Counted from the first letter of the stretch, positions 19,423 to 29,225 are shown. The stretch is DNA of 64,000 nucleotides from Haemophilus parainfluenzae (GCF_003252755.1 NZ_QEPT01000001.1:310001-374000); one strand, 5' to 3'. Notes: generated from the letters alone by a model not told the origin. Program-made: numbers and translations.

Positions 19423-20060
19423 TTCGCACTCTCCGCTTGATAAAGATTAAAGGTTTTCATATTCAAAAGATAAGGTTTTAACACCAACAATAAATCAAAT
19501 AAATGTTTTAATTTTTCATCTTTTTGTTCGCTATTGGCTAATGCAGCTAAAGTCACATTCACCTCTTTTTCTGCTAACATTTTCGCTGCAGCTAAATAAG
19601 CTTTCACCACATCCATTTCAGCTTCATCACAACGAGACAAGATCGCCAAAATATCACGTTCTTTTGCTGTAAAAATGCCTTCACGAGGATTCAATAAGCC
19701 TTCCGCTACCATGTCTTCGATTTGTTTAGCGGAAAGATGAAATTCTTCACATAATTGCTCAATAGTGAATACCTCATTTTCTGCCCCCATGATGATATCC
19801 AATAATCCAATAAGGCTTTCATAAGGGTTATTCCAATCAAAATGAGGATGAGCAAAAAGTGCTTTAATTTGTGAAATTGTCGCATTGAAATTGCTTTGTA
19901 GATATTTAATAAAACTAAGCAACTTCACACAATGTTCATCATAGAGATGAAAATTCGGTTTATCTTTCACCGGCTCTGGCAACAAACCTTCTTTCACATA
20001 GTACAGCACCGTGGATTTTGGTGTCTGACTAAGCTTAACCAAATCATTCATTTTTAACAT
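19419..20060 (-). CDS. MerR-type transcriptional regulator
   Basis: A 213-residue protein with an N-terminal MerR-like winged helix (MNDLVKLSQTPKSTVLYYVKE, about 4-24, then the ARY-like LLPEPVKDKPNFHLYDE). The rest is helical with no cysteine cluster or heme/metal motif, so the signal is unknown; a lipid-related effector is a guess from context. GAGGG precedes the ATG. It is translationally coupled (ATGA overlap) to the LplT-Aas gene downstream, which suggests that it controls the operon that encodes it. A start at 20051 is possible. Confidence 0.85.
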   Translation of the reverse strand: MLKMNDLVKLSQTPKSTVLYYVKEGLLPEPVKDKPNFHLYDEHCVKLLSFIKYLQSNFNATISQIKALFAHPHFDWNNPYESLIGLLDIIMGAENEVFTIEQLCEEFHLSAKQIEDMVAEGLLNPREGIFTAKERDILAILSRCDEAEMDVVKAYLAAAKMLAEKEVNVTLAALANSEQKDEKLKHLFDLLLVLKPYLLNMKTFNLYQAESAK

Positions 20061-20155
20061 CAGGATTTCCCTCTAGGTTGATTTGTTGTGTATTGTAGCG
20101 GATAAAAATAAAAAGTAAATAGTGTTACTTCGCACTTTTAATGAAGTTTAATAAA

Positions 20156-20185
20156 AAAGTTGTTCATCACATTATGAACAACTTT
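20156..20185 (-). terminator. Terminator of the peptide-binding lipoprotein gene
   Basis: AAAGTTGTTCAT pairs with ATGAACAACTTT around CACATT. On the minus strand it is followed by TTTTTTATT. Confidence 0.85.
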
Positions 20186-20196
20186 CTTAATCAGCT

Positions 20197-21759
20197 TTAA
20201 TTTTCAACTTTTCGCCATAGATCCTTACTGTAAATAACCCCTACTGGATTTTTCTTCGCTCCCATAATAGTTGGAGAAATATAAACCGGTGTAGTGTATT
20301 GGAAAAGCGGTAACGCAAGGTTTTCCTGTTGGATCTTCTCACTTAATTTTAAGTAAATTTCTGACCGCTCTTTTTCATTTAAGCTTTTCAGTGCTTGCTC
20401 AAAAAGTTGATCGTATTCTGCATTAGCATAGCCATTTTTATTATCGGGGCTTTTAGAATAGAACAAACCCAAGAATGCCATCGGATGATTAAAGTCTGCG
20501 CACCAACCAGAACGAATGACTTGGAAATCCCCTTTTTGGCGCTTAGTCTGTAATGTTTGCCAATTAACAGGTTGAGCATCCACGCGCAACATATCGGACT
20601 GCGTTAATTGCCCTACTACACGTTGCGCGATATTCACATGCAAGGGTGCATCATCATAGAGCACATTTAAATGTAGCGGATGTCTTTCATCAATTTTATT
20701 TTGAGCCAATAACTGCTCGGCAACAACGGGCTCCCATCTTGAATCTTGTCCATTTAGCATAGCTTTCGGTAAAAAATAAGAACTTGGAATTGCCGCTGGA
20801 ATCTCATTATTCACAATATTCGTAACCGAAACCAACGAAGCAATCGCCTTACGCACATCTGCCTTAGCAAGTTTAGGATCGTTTAAATTAAATTCATAAA
20901 AATACTCACAAAGCTTCGGAAAATGCTGAAGATCTGAATGAACTTCAGGCACATCAACCACCACATCAAATTCAGCCAATTTAGGCGCAACAAAAGGTAG
21001 ATAAGCTACGCGTTCAAAAGCGACATTATTTTTCTGCCAATAATAGGGGTTTTTCGCTAAGTGTATGCTTCTCACACTTTCACTTTCGATCATATAAGCC
21101 CCATTAGTCACAGGGGAATCAGGATCGCTATATTGTGGCACGAGGCTAATATGCGCCAACATTTCCGGCAAATACGGTGTTGGTTTATCAAGCTCAATGC
21201 GTAAAGTGCGGTCATTTTCCGCATAAATGCCTAAACTCTTAAAAGGTTTATTTTTTTCTAAAACGCCTTTCGCATTTTTTAGATTAAGATAAGCCAAATA
21301 AGATCTTAATGGACTATTGGATTGAGACAGTGCTTGCCAAGAAAGCATCACATCTTGAGCGACTAAAAGTTCACCGTTTGACCAACGAAGCCCTTCACGT
21401 AAGGTAAAGATCCAGGTTTTGTTGTCTTTTGTTTGCCAACTTTCTGCGATACCTGGCACGATTCGTCCTTCCTGATCATAAGCGGTTAAGCCTTCATATA
21501 AATCGCGCAATAAGTTTTCTTGTTCAGGATAACGCACAAACCAAGGCTCAAAAGAAGGAGAATGAGTAAACGCCCGAGTCAGTAAAGTTCTACTCGGTTT
21601 TGAAGTATTTTCTTGTTCAATAGACTGGCTTTGTGTTGGTTTCTCTTCTGTTGCCGTGTTTGTAGATTTCGGGCTATTTAATTTGTCACAACCGCTTAAT
21701 CCAAAAACGACACCCAAAATGACCGCACTTTTAAGCCAAGTAAGGAAAGCATTATCCAT
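20197..21759 (-). CDS. Family 5 solute-binding lipoprotein (oligopeptide/SapA-like)
   Basis: Periplasmic, lipid-anchored binding protein of the OppA/DppA/SapA family. I use the ATG at 21759 (520 residues); the longer frame to 21765 starts at TTG. The signal peptide ends in the lipobox LSGC (about 21-24), followed by a Ser/Thr/Glu-rich linker. The family core appears as LRDLYEGLTAYDQEGRIVPGIAESWQ and WIFTLREGLRWSNGE (about 85-135). No permease or ATPase genes are nearby, so it must use a transporter encoded elsewhere or act alone. The ligand is unknown. H. influenzae has a similar orphan binding protein next to prlC. The start overlaps the preceding gene by 8 bases. Confidence 0.88.
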   Translation of the reverse strand: MDNAFLTWLKSAVILGVVFGLSGCDKLNSPKSTNTATEEKPTQSQSIEQENTSKPSRTLLTRAFTHSPSFEPWFVRYPEQENLLRDLYEGLTAYDQEGRIVPGIAESWQTKDNKTWIFTLREGLRWSNGELLVAQDVMLSWQALSQSNSPLRSYLAYLNLKNAKGVLEKNKPFKSLGIYAENDRTLRIELDKPTPYLPEMLAHISLVPQYSDPDSPVTNGAYMIESESVRSIHLAKNPYYWQKNNVAFERVAYLPFVAPKLAEFDVVVDVPEVHSDLQHFPKLCEYFYEFNLNDPKLAKADVRKAIASLVSVTNIVNNEIPAAIPSSYFLPKAMLNGQDSRWEPVVAEQLLAQNKIDERHPLHLNVLYDDAPLHVNIAQRVVGQLTQSDMLRVDAQPVNWQTLQTKRQKGDFQVIRSGWCADFNHPMAFLGLFYSKSPDNKNGYANAEYDQLFEQALKSLNEKERSEIYLKLSEKIQQENLALPLFQYTTPVYISPTIMGAKKNPVGVIYSKDLWRKVEN

Positions 21760-22213
21760 TTTCAACGTCTTCTGTTTTAATCCAAAAGAAAAAGAACCAA
21801 TATTTTACCGCAATTAAAATCGCAATGATCGTTCGTCCCACAACACTTGGAGTAAAATAAAAACCAATTAAAAGCATCGTGGTTGAAAAGGTTAAAATAG
21901 AGATTTTTGTTTTTTTCGTTAATGAACGTCGCTCATTAAAGGATTTTAGGTATTTTTGATAAAGTTTCGTCTCCAAGAACCAACGTTCTAAACGAGAAGA
22001 ACCTTGCGCAAACGAATAAAGCGTGAGCAATAAAAAAGGTGTAGTCGGCAGAAATGGTAGAAAAATACCAATCACGCCTAAAACCAAAGAAATACAGCCT
22101 AGTATAATATAAATGGCTTTAATTAAAGGATTTTTGGGAAAAAATTTAAGTGCAACAAAACCGGCTATAATCGAAAAAGTGATTAAGCCAGAAAACAATA
22201 ACACGCCGTTCAT
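21752..22213 (-). CDS. ybaN: YbaN-family (DUF454) inner membrane protein
   Basis: A 153-residue membrane protein of unknown function. The ATG at 22213 (MNGVLLFSGLITFS) has AGGAAT before it. The longer frame to 22318 has no family match upstream and would overlap the prlC promoter. The diagnostic DUF454 stretch is IYIILGCISLVLGVIGIFLP then FLPTTPFLLL and FAQGSSRLERWF (about 32-80). Two more helices follow near the C-terminus. It is coupled to the downstream lipoprotein gene. Confidence 0.88.
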   Translation of the reverse strand: MNGVLLFSGLITFSIIAGFVALKFFPKNPLIKAIYIILGCISLVLGVIGIFLPFLPTTPFLLLTLYSFAQGSSRLERWFLETKLYQKYLKSFNERRSLTKKTKISILTFSTTMLLIGFYFTPSVVGRTIIAILIAVKYWFFFFWIKTEDVENG

Positions 22214-22329
22214 TCTTATTCCTAAATAAAAGTGATACGCAATTATTACTGATTTTTTAGATTTTTCAACCTTGATATTATAGAATTTGTCGCAACTTAC
22301 TAAAGAAACTGTTAGCAAAAGGAATATTT

Positions 22330-24369
22330 ATGTCTAATCCATTACTTCATATTGAAGGTTTACCGCCGTTTTCTCAAATCAAACCAGAACATATTCAACC
22401 GGCAATCCAAGAACTTATCGAAGAAAACCGTCAAGCCATTGAACAAGTTTTAAAACAACCGCACTTTACTTGGGAAAATTTTATTGAACCGCTTTCTGAA
22501 GCAGGCGAACGCCTAAGCCGCGCTTGGTCACCAATCTCTCATTTAAATTCAGTGAAAAACAGTCCTGAATTACGCGATGCATACCAAGCCTGCTTACCAC
22601 TACTCTCTGAATACAGCACCTGGGTAGGCCAACACAAAGGCTTATACAACGCTTATTTAGCCTTAAAAAATAGTCCTGAATTTGCCACTTATTCAGTAGC
22701 ACAAAAAAAAGCCATTGAAAATGCACTGCGTGATTTTGAGCTTTCAGGTATTGGTTTGTCCGAAGAAAAACAAAAGCGTTATGGTGAGATTGTGGCACGT
22801 TTATCAGAATTAAGTGCACAATTTAGCAATAATGTACTCGATGCCACCATGGGTTGGGAAAAGGTTATTGAAGATGAAAGCCAATTAGCGGGTCTTCCTG
22901 AATCTGCATTACTTGCAGCAAAACAATCTGCTGAAAGTAAAGGCTTAAAAGGCTATCGTTTTACGTTAGAAATTCCAAGTTATTTGCCAATCATGACCTA
23001 TTGCGAAAATGCAGCACTACGCGAAGAAATGTATCGTGCTTATGCAACTCGCGCTTCTGATCAAGGTCCAAACGCAGGTAAATGGGATAACACAGCGATC
23101 ATTGAAGAAATCATGACGTTACGCGTGGAACTAGCGAAATTGCTAGGTTTCAATACCTATACTGAACGCTCACTTGCGACCAAAATGGCAGAAAATCCAC
23201 AACAAGTGTTAGATTTCTTAAATAATCTTGCGGATCGTTCAAAAGCACAAGGAGAGAAAGAATTAGCGGAACTCAAAGCTTATTGTGAAAAAGAATTTGG
23301 TATAACGGAACTTGCCCCTTGGGATATCAGTTTCTACTCTGAAAAACAAAAACAACATTTATATGCGATCAATGATGAAGAACTTCGTCCTTATTTCCCT
23401 GAAGATCGCGTTATTTCGGGCTTATTTGAATTAATTAAACGTATTTTTAATATTCGTGCAGTTGAACGTTTTGGCGTAGATACTTGGCATAAAGATGTGC
23501 GTTTCTTTGATTTAATTGATGAAACGGGAGAAGTACGCGGCAGTTTCTATCTCGATCTTTATGCACGCGAAAATAAACGTGGTGGTGCCTGGATGGATGA
23601 TTGCATCGGTAGAAAACGTAATGCTGACGGTTCAATTCAAAAACCTGTTGCCTATTTAACCTGTAACTTCAACGCGCCTATTGGTGATAAACCTGCACTA
23701 TTCACCCATGATGAAGTCACGACTCTCTTCCATGAGTTTGGTCACGGCATTCACCATATGCTCACCAAAGTTGATGTGCCTGATGTCGCGGGTATCAATG
23801 GTGTACCTTGGGATGCGGTAGAGCTTCCAAGTCAATTTATGGAAAACTGGTGCTGGGAAAAAGAAGCTCTTGATTTTATTTCTGGTCACTTTGAAACACA
23901 TGAACCATTGCCAGAAGAAAAATTAAATCAACTTCTGAAAGCAAAAAACTATCAAGCGGCAATGTTTGTGTTACGTCAGCTTGAATTTGGCTTGTTTGAT
24001 TTTACCCTTCATCATACTTTTGAAGAGGGTAAAGCTAACCAAGTACTTGATACCTTAAAAGCAGTGAAAAATAAAGTTGCCGTGATTAAAGGTGTTGAAT
24101 GGGCAAGAACACCACATAGCTTTAGCCATATCTTTGCAGGCGGTTACGCGGCCGGTTATTACAGCTATTTATGGGCTGAAGTGCTATCTGCAGATGCTTT
24201 CTCTCGCTTTGAAGAAGAGGGGATTTTCAATCCAGTTACCGGTAAATCTTTCTTGGATGAAATTCTCACTCGCGGTGGCTCTGAAGAACCAATGGTCTTA
24301 TTCAAACGCTTCCGTGGACGTGAACCTCAATTAGACGCATTACTTCGTCATAAAGGCATTGCAAACTAA
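22330..24369 (+). CDS. prlC: Oligopeptidase A
   Basis: Cytoplasmic M3-family zinc metallopeptidase that degrades signal peptides and short peptides. The product is 679 residues, as expected. The zinc motif is LFHEFGHGIHHM with H468, E469 and H472; the third ligand Glu lies in the downstream MENWCWEKEAL segment. AAAGGAAT precedes the ATG. Placed divergently from ybaN and a peptide-binding lipoprotein, it forms a local peptide-handling group. Confidence 0.97.
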   Translation: MSNPLLHIEGLPPFSQIKPEHIQPAIQELIEENRQAIEQVLKQPHFTWENFIEPLSEAGERLSRAWSPISHLNSVKNSPELRDAYQACLPLLSEYSTWVGQHKGLYNAYLALKNSPEFATYSVAQKKAIENALRDFELSGIGLSEEKQKRYGEIVARLSELSAQFSNNVLDATMGWEKVIEDESQLAGLPESALLAAKQSAESKGLKGYRFTLEIPSYLPIMTYCENAALREEMYRAYATRASDQGPNAGKWDNTAIIEEIMTLRVELAKLLGFNTYTERSLATKMAENPQQVLDFLNNLADRSKAQGEKELAELKAYCEKEFGITELAPWDISFYSEKQKQHLYAINDEELRPYFPEDRVISGLFELIKRIFNIRAVERFGVDTWHKDVRFFDLIDETGEVRGSFYLDLYARENKRGGAWMDDCIGRKRNADGSIQKPVAYLTCNFNAPIGDKPALFTHDEVTTLFHEFGHGIHHMLTKVDVPDVAGINGVPWDAVELPSQFMENWCWEKEALDFISGHFETHEPLPEEKLNQLLKAKNYQAAMFVLRQLEFGLFDFTLHHTFEEGKANQVLDTLKAVKNKVAVIKGVEWARTPHSFSHIFAGGYAAGYYSYLWAEVLSADAFSRFEEEGIFNPVTGKSFLDEILTRGGSEEPMVLFKRFRGREPQLDALLRHKGIAN

Positions 24370-24383
24370 TAATTAACAAAGAG

Positions 24384-24408
24384 CGGTCAAATTTTTGACC
24401 GTTTTTTT
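24384..24408 (+). terminator. prlC terminator
   Basis: CGGTCAAA pairs with TTTGACCG, then seven Ts. Confidence 0.85.
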
Positions 24409-24432
24409 ATTTTTCTAATATACAAAAAATAA

Positions 24433-24460
24433 AAAAGCCCTCGGTAATTCGAAGGCTTTT
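24433..24460. terminator. rpsO terminator
   Basis: AAAAGCCCTCG pairs with CGAAGGCTTTT with one internal mismatch. On the minus strand a TTATTTTTTG tract follows, which suits rpsO. Confidence 0.8.
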
Positions 24461-24482
24461 ATTTTTACTATCGTAATAAAAA

Positions 24483-24752
24483 TTAGCGACGTAAACCTAA
24501 ACGAGCGATAGTGCTTTGGTATAAAGCAAGATCAGTACGTTTTAAGTAGTCTAAAAGTTTACGACGACGAGAAACCATACGTAATAAACCACGACGACCA
24601 TGGTGGTCTTTTTTGTGCTCAGCGAAGTGAGCTTGTAAGTGGTTGATTTGTGCAGTTAATAATGCGATTTGAACTTCAGAAGAACCAGTATCTTTCGCAT
24701 CGCGACCAAATTCAGCAACAATTGCTGCTTTTTTTTCAGTACTTAGAGACAT
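24483..24752 (-). CDS. rpsO: 30S ribosomal protein S15
   Basis: Primary 16S rRNA-binding protein of the small-subunit platform; it also bridges to 23S rRNA. The 89 residues show [20 protein letters not shown] (about 21-40) and [26 protein letters not shown] precedes the ATG. The 130-bp leader is long enough for the autoregulatory fold known in E. coli, but I could not establish one here. pnp is not adjacent. Confidence 0.98.
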   Translation of the reverse strand: MSLSTEKKAAIVAEFGRDAKDTGSSEVQIALLTAQINHLQAHFAEHKKDHHGRRGLLRMVSRRRKLLDYLKRTDLALYQSTIARLGLRR

Positions 24753-24882
24753 TTTTTACTCCTAAAAGGTAGTGTTATTAATACATCATTCGCCGATCTC
24801 TAACTCAGCGATGACAAGGAGCCTGAATTTTAACGATTGAGCAGGATAAAGGCAAGCTTTATTCTACTCATTCCTTAATAAA

Positions 24883-26313
24883 TTAATCTTTCAGCGCTTT
24901 AATTTTTTCAATTACGTTTGTGGTTGAACAACCATTTTCGAAATTCAATACACGAACATCGCCACCATTCGCCCACACTTCTTTACTGCCTGCAATCTCT
25001 TCAGGTTTGTAATCGCCGCCTTTCACCAATAAATCCGGTAAAATCTCACCAATTAAACGTTGTGGTGTATCTTCATCAAAAGAGACCACCCAATCCACTG
25101 AAGCTAAACCTGCCAATACTGCCATACGTGCATTCAGATTGTTAATTGGGCGACTTTCACCTTTTAAGCGTTTGACTGAATCATCCGTATTTACAGCAAC
25201 AATTAAACGATCGCCAAGTTTGCGAGCATTTTCTAAATAAGACACATGGCCAGGGTGAAGAATGTCAAAACAACCATTTGTCATCACAATTTTCTCACCA
25301 CGTGCTTTAGCATGATCTACGGCAATTTTTAATTGGCTTTCTGACATAATACCGAAGCCGGTTTCTGAACGTCCATGGATCGCATTCTCTAATTCCACAG
25401 TAGAAACCGTTGATGTACCTAATTTGCCCACCACAATACCTGCCGCCACATTAGCTAAATAGCAAGATTCTTCAAAAGAACGACCATCTGCAAGTGCAGT
25501 AGCTAAGACACTGATTACCGTATCACCCGCACCTGTTACATCGAATACTTCTTTGGCAACGGTTGGTAAATGGAACGGTTCTTGATTTGGACGAAGTAAT
25601 GTCATGCCTTTTTCAGAGCGAGTCACTAAAAGTGCGGTCAATTCAATGTCTGAAATTAATTTTAAGCCTTTTTCAATGATCTCTTCTTCAGAAGCACATT
25701 TACCCACTACGGCTTCAAACTCAGACATATTTGGCGTCAGTAAAGTCGCACCACGATAACGCTCAAAATCTGTGCCTTTTGGATCGATCAAGACTGGTAC
25801 GTTTGCTTTGCGTGCAATTTGAATCATTTTTTGCACATCTTTTAACGTGCCTTTACCATAATCAGAAAGCACTAACGCACCAAAGTTTTTCACTTCTGCT
25901 TCTAATTTCGCAAGCAACTCATGACATTCCACATTTTGGAAATCTTCTTCAAAATCCAAACGAAGTAATTGTTGGTGACGAGACAAAATGCGTAATTTCG
26001 TAATAGTTGGGTGAGTATCCAATGCCACAAAATTACAATCAATTTTTTGATGTTGTAATAAATTGGTTAAGGCTGCACCTGTTTCATCTTGACCAATTAA
26101 ACCTAAAATTTGAACAGGTACATTAAGAGAAGCAATATTCATTGCCACGTTTGCTGCACCACCTGCACGCTCTTCATTATCTTGTACACGAACCACAGGA
26201 ACCGGTGCTTCCGGTGAAATACGATTAGTCGCACCAAACCAGTAACGGTCAAGCATCACATCGCCTAACACTAATACTTTTGCTTGATTAAAATTGGCAG
26301 AATATTGAGCCAT
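24883..26313 (-). CDS. hldE: Bifunctional heptose-7-phosphate kinase / heptose-1-phosphate adenylyltransferase
   Basis: Makes ADP-D-glycero-D-manno-heptose, the precursor of the LPS inner-core heptose. The product has 476 residues. The N-terminal ribokinase-type domain (1-320) shows [18 protein letters not shown] and the catalytic GAGDTVIS (about 262-269). The C-terminal nucleotidyltransferase domain (345-476) shows [16 protein letters not shown] with the HxGH motif and [12 protein letters not shown]. It is divergent from lpxL, so two LPS genes share a 97-bp promoter region. Confidence 0.97.
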   Translation of the reverse strand: MAQYSANFNQAKVLVLGDVMLDRYWFGATNRISPEAPVPVVRVQDNEERAGGAANVAMNIASLNVPVQILGLIGQDETGAALTNLLQHQKIDCNFVALDTHPTITKLRILSRHQQLLRLDFEEDFQNVECHELLAKLEAEVKNFGALVLSDYGKGTLKDVQKMIQIARKANVPVLIDPKGTDFERYRGATLLTPNMSEFEAVVGKCASEEEIIEKGLKLISDIELTALLVTRSEKGMTLLRPNQEPFHLPTVAKEVFDVTGAGDTVISVLATALADGRSFEESCYLANVAAGIVVGKLGTSTVSTVELENAIHGRSETGFGIMSESQLKIAVDHAKARGEKIVMTNGCFDILHPGHVSYLENARKLGDRLIVAVNTDDSVKRLKGESRPINNLNARMAVLAGLASVDWVVSFDEDTPQRLIGEILPDLLVKGGDYKPEEIAGSKEVWANGGDVRVLNFENGCSTTNVIEKIKALKD

Positions 26314-26410
26314 TTTGAAATCTCTCTGTTGGAATAATAAAAATTTGGCGCAATTTTACCACAACTCAAATTTGCGATAAACTACACGCCGAACTAACCA
26401 GAAAAGAATT

Positions 26411-27346
26411 ATGAAAAACGAAAAACTCCCTCAATTTCAACCGCACTTTCTAGCCCCAAAATACTGGGGATTTTGGCTTGGTGTGGCGATTTGGCGAAGC
26501 CTTTTGTTACTTCCCTATCCAATTCTACGTCATATCGGCAATGGCTTAGGCTTGCTTTTCTCAAAATTAAAAGTGGGAAAACGTCGTGCGGCGATTGCCC
26601 GTCGAAATCTTGAGCTCTGCTTCCCTGAAATGCCCGATCAAGAACGTGAAGCTATTTTGCAAGAAAACTTACGTGCTATTGGGATGGCGATTATTGAAAC
26701 CGGCATGGCATGGTTTTGGTCTGATGCTCGCATCAAAAAATGGTCAAAAATTGAAGGGTTAAATTATTTAAAAGAAAACGCCAAAGACGGCATCATATTT
26801 GTAGGCGTCCATTTTCTTACACTTGAATTAGGCGCGCGTATTGTGGGCTTACATCATCCTGGCGTAGGCGTTTATCGTCCCAATGACAATCCTGTATTGG
26901 ATTGGTTACAAATCAAAGGTCGCTTACGTTCAAACAAAGACATGCTGAATCGAAAAGATCTGCGTGGTATGCTCAAAGCCTTACGTAAAGGTGAAACCAT
27001 TTGGTATGCGCCCGATCACGATTACGGCAGAAAAAATGCGGTATTTGTGCCTTTCTTTGCAGTAAAAGAAGCCGCAACTACGACAGGCAGTTATTATCTG
27101 CTTAAATCTGCACCAAATTGTAAAGTTGTCCCTTTTGCTCCATTGCGTAATAAAGACGGCTCAGGCTATACGGTCAGTATTTCTCCACCAGTGGATTTTT
27201 CCGATCTTTCAGATGAAACAGCAATCGCTGCAAGAATGAATAAAGTTGTGGAAAAAGAAATCTTAAAAGGCGTGGAACAATACATGTGGTTACACCGCCG
27301 ATTTAAAACGCGTCCAACTGAAGATGAGCCAAGTTTGTATTCATAA
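26411..27346 (+). CDS. lpxL: Lipid A biosynthesis lauroyl/myristoyl acyltransferase (LpxL/HtrB)
   Basis: Adds a secondary acyl chain to Kdo2-lipid IVA on the inner membrane. The product has 311 residues, with one N-terminal hydrophobic helix (YWGFWLGVAIWRSLLLL), the catalytic HxxxxE-type motif in VGVHFLTLELGARIVGL (about 136-141) and the YAPDHDYG segment. A second, different acyltransferase of this family is encoded at 49129. In H. influenzae the gene next to hldE is htrB, which is why I name this one LpxL. Confidence 0.94.
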   Translation: MKNEKLPQFQPHFLAPKYWGFWLGVAIWRSLLLLPYPILRHIGNGLGLLFSKLKVGKRRAAIARRNLELCFPEMPDQEREAILQENLRAIGMAIIETGMAWFWSDARIKKWSKIEGLNYLKENAKDGIIFVGVHFLTLELGARIVGLHHPGVGVYRPNDNPVLDWLQIKGRLRSNKDMLNRKDLRGMLKALRKGETIWYAPDHDYGRKNAVFVPFFAVKEAATTTGSYYLLKSAPNCKVVPFAPLRNKDGSGYTVSISPPVDFSDLSDETAIAARMNKVVEKEILKGVEQYMWLHRRFKTRPTEDEPSLYS

Positions 27347-27393
27347 GTGCGGTTGATTTTTTATCTGTTTTTGAATACTAAAACGACATATCG

Positions 27394-27420
27394 AAAAATA
27401 AGGAAAATTTCCTTATTTTT
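27394..27420 (+). terminator. lpxL terminator
   Basis: AAAAATAAGGAAA pairs with TTTCCTTATTTTT in a 27-bp perfect palindrome, followed by T residues. Confidence 0.75.
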
Positions 27421-27423
27421 TTC

Positions 27424-27451
27424 TTGATCTTTATATAATTAAATATATAAT
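27424..27451 (+). promoter_or_regulatory. Promoter of the candidate small RNA
   Basis: TTGATC (27424-27429) and TATAAT (27446-27451) with a 16-bp spacer, predicting a start near 27458. Confidence 0.6.
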
Positions 27452-27457
27452 GAACTC

Positions 27458-27551
27458 GTTTTAAGGTTTTAGATAGTAAACTTGTGTTATGACAAACACA
27501 CTACTGGCTAGTGCATTCCCCCCACTCCTTTTGCACTAGCCATTTTTTTTT
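27458..27551 (+). ncRNA. Candidate small RNA with a C-rich terminator loop
   Basis: About 94 nt, free of any open reading frame, sitting between a good promoter and a strong terminator. An upstream hairpin TGTGTT/AACACA (27483-27500) is followed by a 10-bp stem GGCTAGTGCA/TGCACTAGCC (27506-27541) and nine Ts. The 16-base loop is pyrimidine-rich (TTCCCCCCACTCCTTT) and complementary to Shine-Dalgarno-like sequence, which suggests an antisense mechanism at ribosome sites. I do not recognise the family. The alternative is a short leader with an attenuator for the downstream ybgI gene, but I see no leader peptide. Confidence 0.65.
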
Positions 27552-27592
27552 AAATCCCTTACCATATCTCACCTTTTTCTTTTCTCTCAAAA

Positions 27593-28351
27593 ATGATGAA
27601 CAATCTAGAACTTGAACGTTTACTAAACGAAAAACTTAGCACAGACAGAATAAATGATTACGCCCCTAACGGTTTGCAAGTAGAAGGTAAAGCAGAGATC
27701 AAAAAGATCATCACGGGTGTCACCGCAAGCCAAGCTTTGATTGATTATGCCGTTGCACAACAAGCTGATGCGATTCTTGTCCACCATGGCTATTTTTGGA
27801 AAAGCGAAAATCCGTGTATTCGTGGCATGAAAGGCAAACGCATCAAAACCTTACTTGTGAATGATATCAATTTATATGGCTACCATTTACCTTTAGATAT
27901 TCACCCTGAATTAGGTAACAACGCAAAACTTGCTCAGTTATTAGGGATTAGCGATCTTCAACCGTTAGAAAATAGCTCAACCAGCATTCCTGTTTGGGGA
28001 ACGTTAAAAGATTCCGTTACCGCTGAAGAATTTGCGTACCGTATTGAACAAGTGCTTCACCGTAAACCGTTAATTTGCACCGAAAACGGACCGCACTTAA
28101 TCCGTAAAGTAGGCATTTGCACCGGTGGCGGACAAGGCTATATTGATTTAGCGGCAGCACAAGGTTGTGATGCCTTTATTACCGGCGAGGTTTCGGAGCA
28201 AACAATTCACTCTGCTCGTGAGCAAGGTATTCATTTCTTTGCAGCTGGTCACCATGCAACAGAACGCTACGGAATTAAGGCATTAGGTGAATGGCTAGCG
28301 GCTGAATATGGCTTGGATGTAGAATTTAAAGATATTGATAATCCCGCCTAA
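27593..28351 (+). CDS. ybgI: Nif3-like dinuclear metal centre protein (YbgI family)
   Basis: A 252-residue member of the GTP cyclohydrolase I type 2/NIF3 family; the biological reaction is unsettled. Metal ligands are visible in ILVHHGYFWK (His pair about 63-64), the YGYHLPLDIHPE segment and the C-terminal FFAAGHHATERYG (about 223-235). Two consecutive ATG codons (27593, 27596) could start it; neither has a clear ribosome site. It lies 42 bp after the small RNA candidate. Confidence 0.93.
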   Translation: MMNNLELERLLNEKLSTDRINDYAPNGLQVEGKAEIKKIITGVTASQALIDYAVAQQADAILVHHGYFWKSENPCIRGMKGKRIKTLLVNDINLYGYHLPLDIHPELGNNAKLAQLLGISDLQPLENSSTSIPVWGTLKDSVTAEEFAYRIEQVLHRKPLICTENGPHLIRKVGICTGGGQGYIDLAAAQGCDAFITGEVSEQTIHSAREQGIHFFAAGHHATERYGIKALGEWLAAEYGLDVEFKDIDNPA

Positions 28352-28436
28352 CTGGTACAACGTGTGATTGATTGCCGAAAGCACACAAAACAAGTATAAT
28401 CTCGTCGATTTTTTTAACTCAAACATAGGAAAAAAT

Positions 28437-29225
28437 ATGGGTTTCTTAACTGGTAAACGTATTTTAGTAACAGGTCTTGCAAGCAACCGTTCTATCGCTT
28501 ACGGGATCGCAAAAGCAATGAAAGAACAAGGTGCTGAACTTGCTTTCACTTATTTAAACGATAAATTACAACCGCGCGTAGAAGAATTTGCAAAAGAATT
28601 TGGTTCTGACATCGTCCTTCCTTTAGACGTAGCGACCGATGAAAGCATCCAAAACTGCTTTGCAGAATTAAGCAAACGTTGGGAAAAATTTGATGGTTTC
28701 GTACACGCTATCGCATTCGCACCTGGCGATCAATTAGATGGCGATTACGTAAACGCAGCAACTCGTGAAGGCTACCGTATTGCTCACGACATCAGTGCTT
28801 TCAGCTTCGTTGCAATGGCACAAGCGGCACGTCCTTACTTAAATCCAAATGCGGCGTTATTAACCCTTTCTTACTTAGGTGCAGAACGCGCAATTCCTAA
28901 CTACAACGTCATGTGTTTAGCGAAAGCGTCTCTTGAAGCAGCAACGCGCGTAATGGCAGCGGATTTAGGTAAAGAAGGTATTCGTGTGAATGCAATTTCT
29001 GCAGGTCCAATCCGTACTTTAGCGGCATCAGGGATTAAAAACCTCAAGAAAATGCTTGCCACATTCGAGAAAACCGCAGCATTACGCCGTACTGTCACTA
29101 TCGAAGATGTGGGTAACTCTGCAGCATTCTTATGCTCCGATTTAGCATCTGGTATTACTGGTGAAATCGTTCACGTAGATGCAGGTTTCAGCATCACCGC
29201 AATGGGCGAATTAGGCGAAGAATAA
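28437..29225 (+). CDS. fabI: Enoyl-[acyl-carrier-protein] reductase (NADH)
   Basis: Last step of each fatty-acid elongation cycle; target of triclosan. From [13 protein letters not shown] the product has 262 residues, matching the family. The open frame upstream to 28368 is rejected because AGGA precedes 28437 and the family starts there. The atypical Tyr-x6-Lys SDR signature is seen in [18 protein letters not shown] (about 146-163), with [17 protein letters not shown] after it. A clear terminator follows. Confidence 0.97.
   Translation: MGFLTGKRILVTGLASNRSIAYGIAKAMKEQGAELAFTYLNDKLQPRVEEFAKEFGSDIVLPLDVATDESIQNCFAELSKRWEKFDGFVHAIAFAPGDQLDGDYVNAATREGYRIAHDISAFSFVAMAQAARPYLNPNAALLTLSYLGAERAIPNYNVMCLAKASLEAATRVMAADLGKEGIRVNAISAGPIRTLAASGIKNLKKMLATFEKTAALRRTVTIEDVGNSAAFLCSDLASGITGEIVHVDAGFSITAMGELGEE

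Noticed and set aside
28895-28930. Possible unusual residue in FabI (Cys in NVMCLAK where enteric FabI has Gly)
   Set aside because: The catalytic Tyr and Lys are intact and I believe close relatives share this residue, so it is not a defect.
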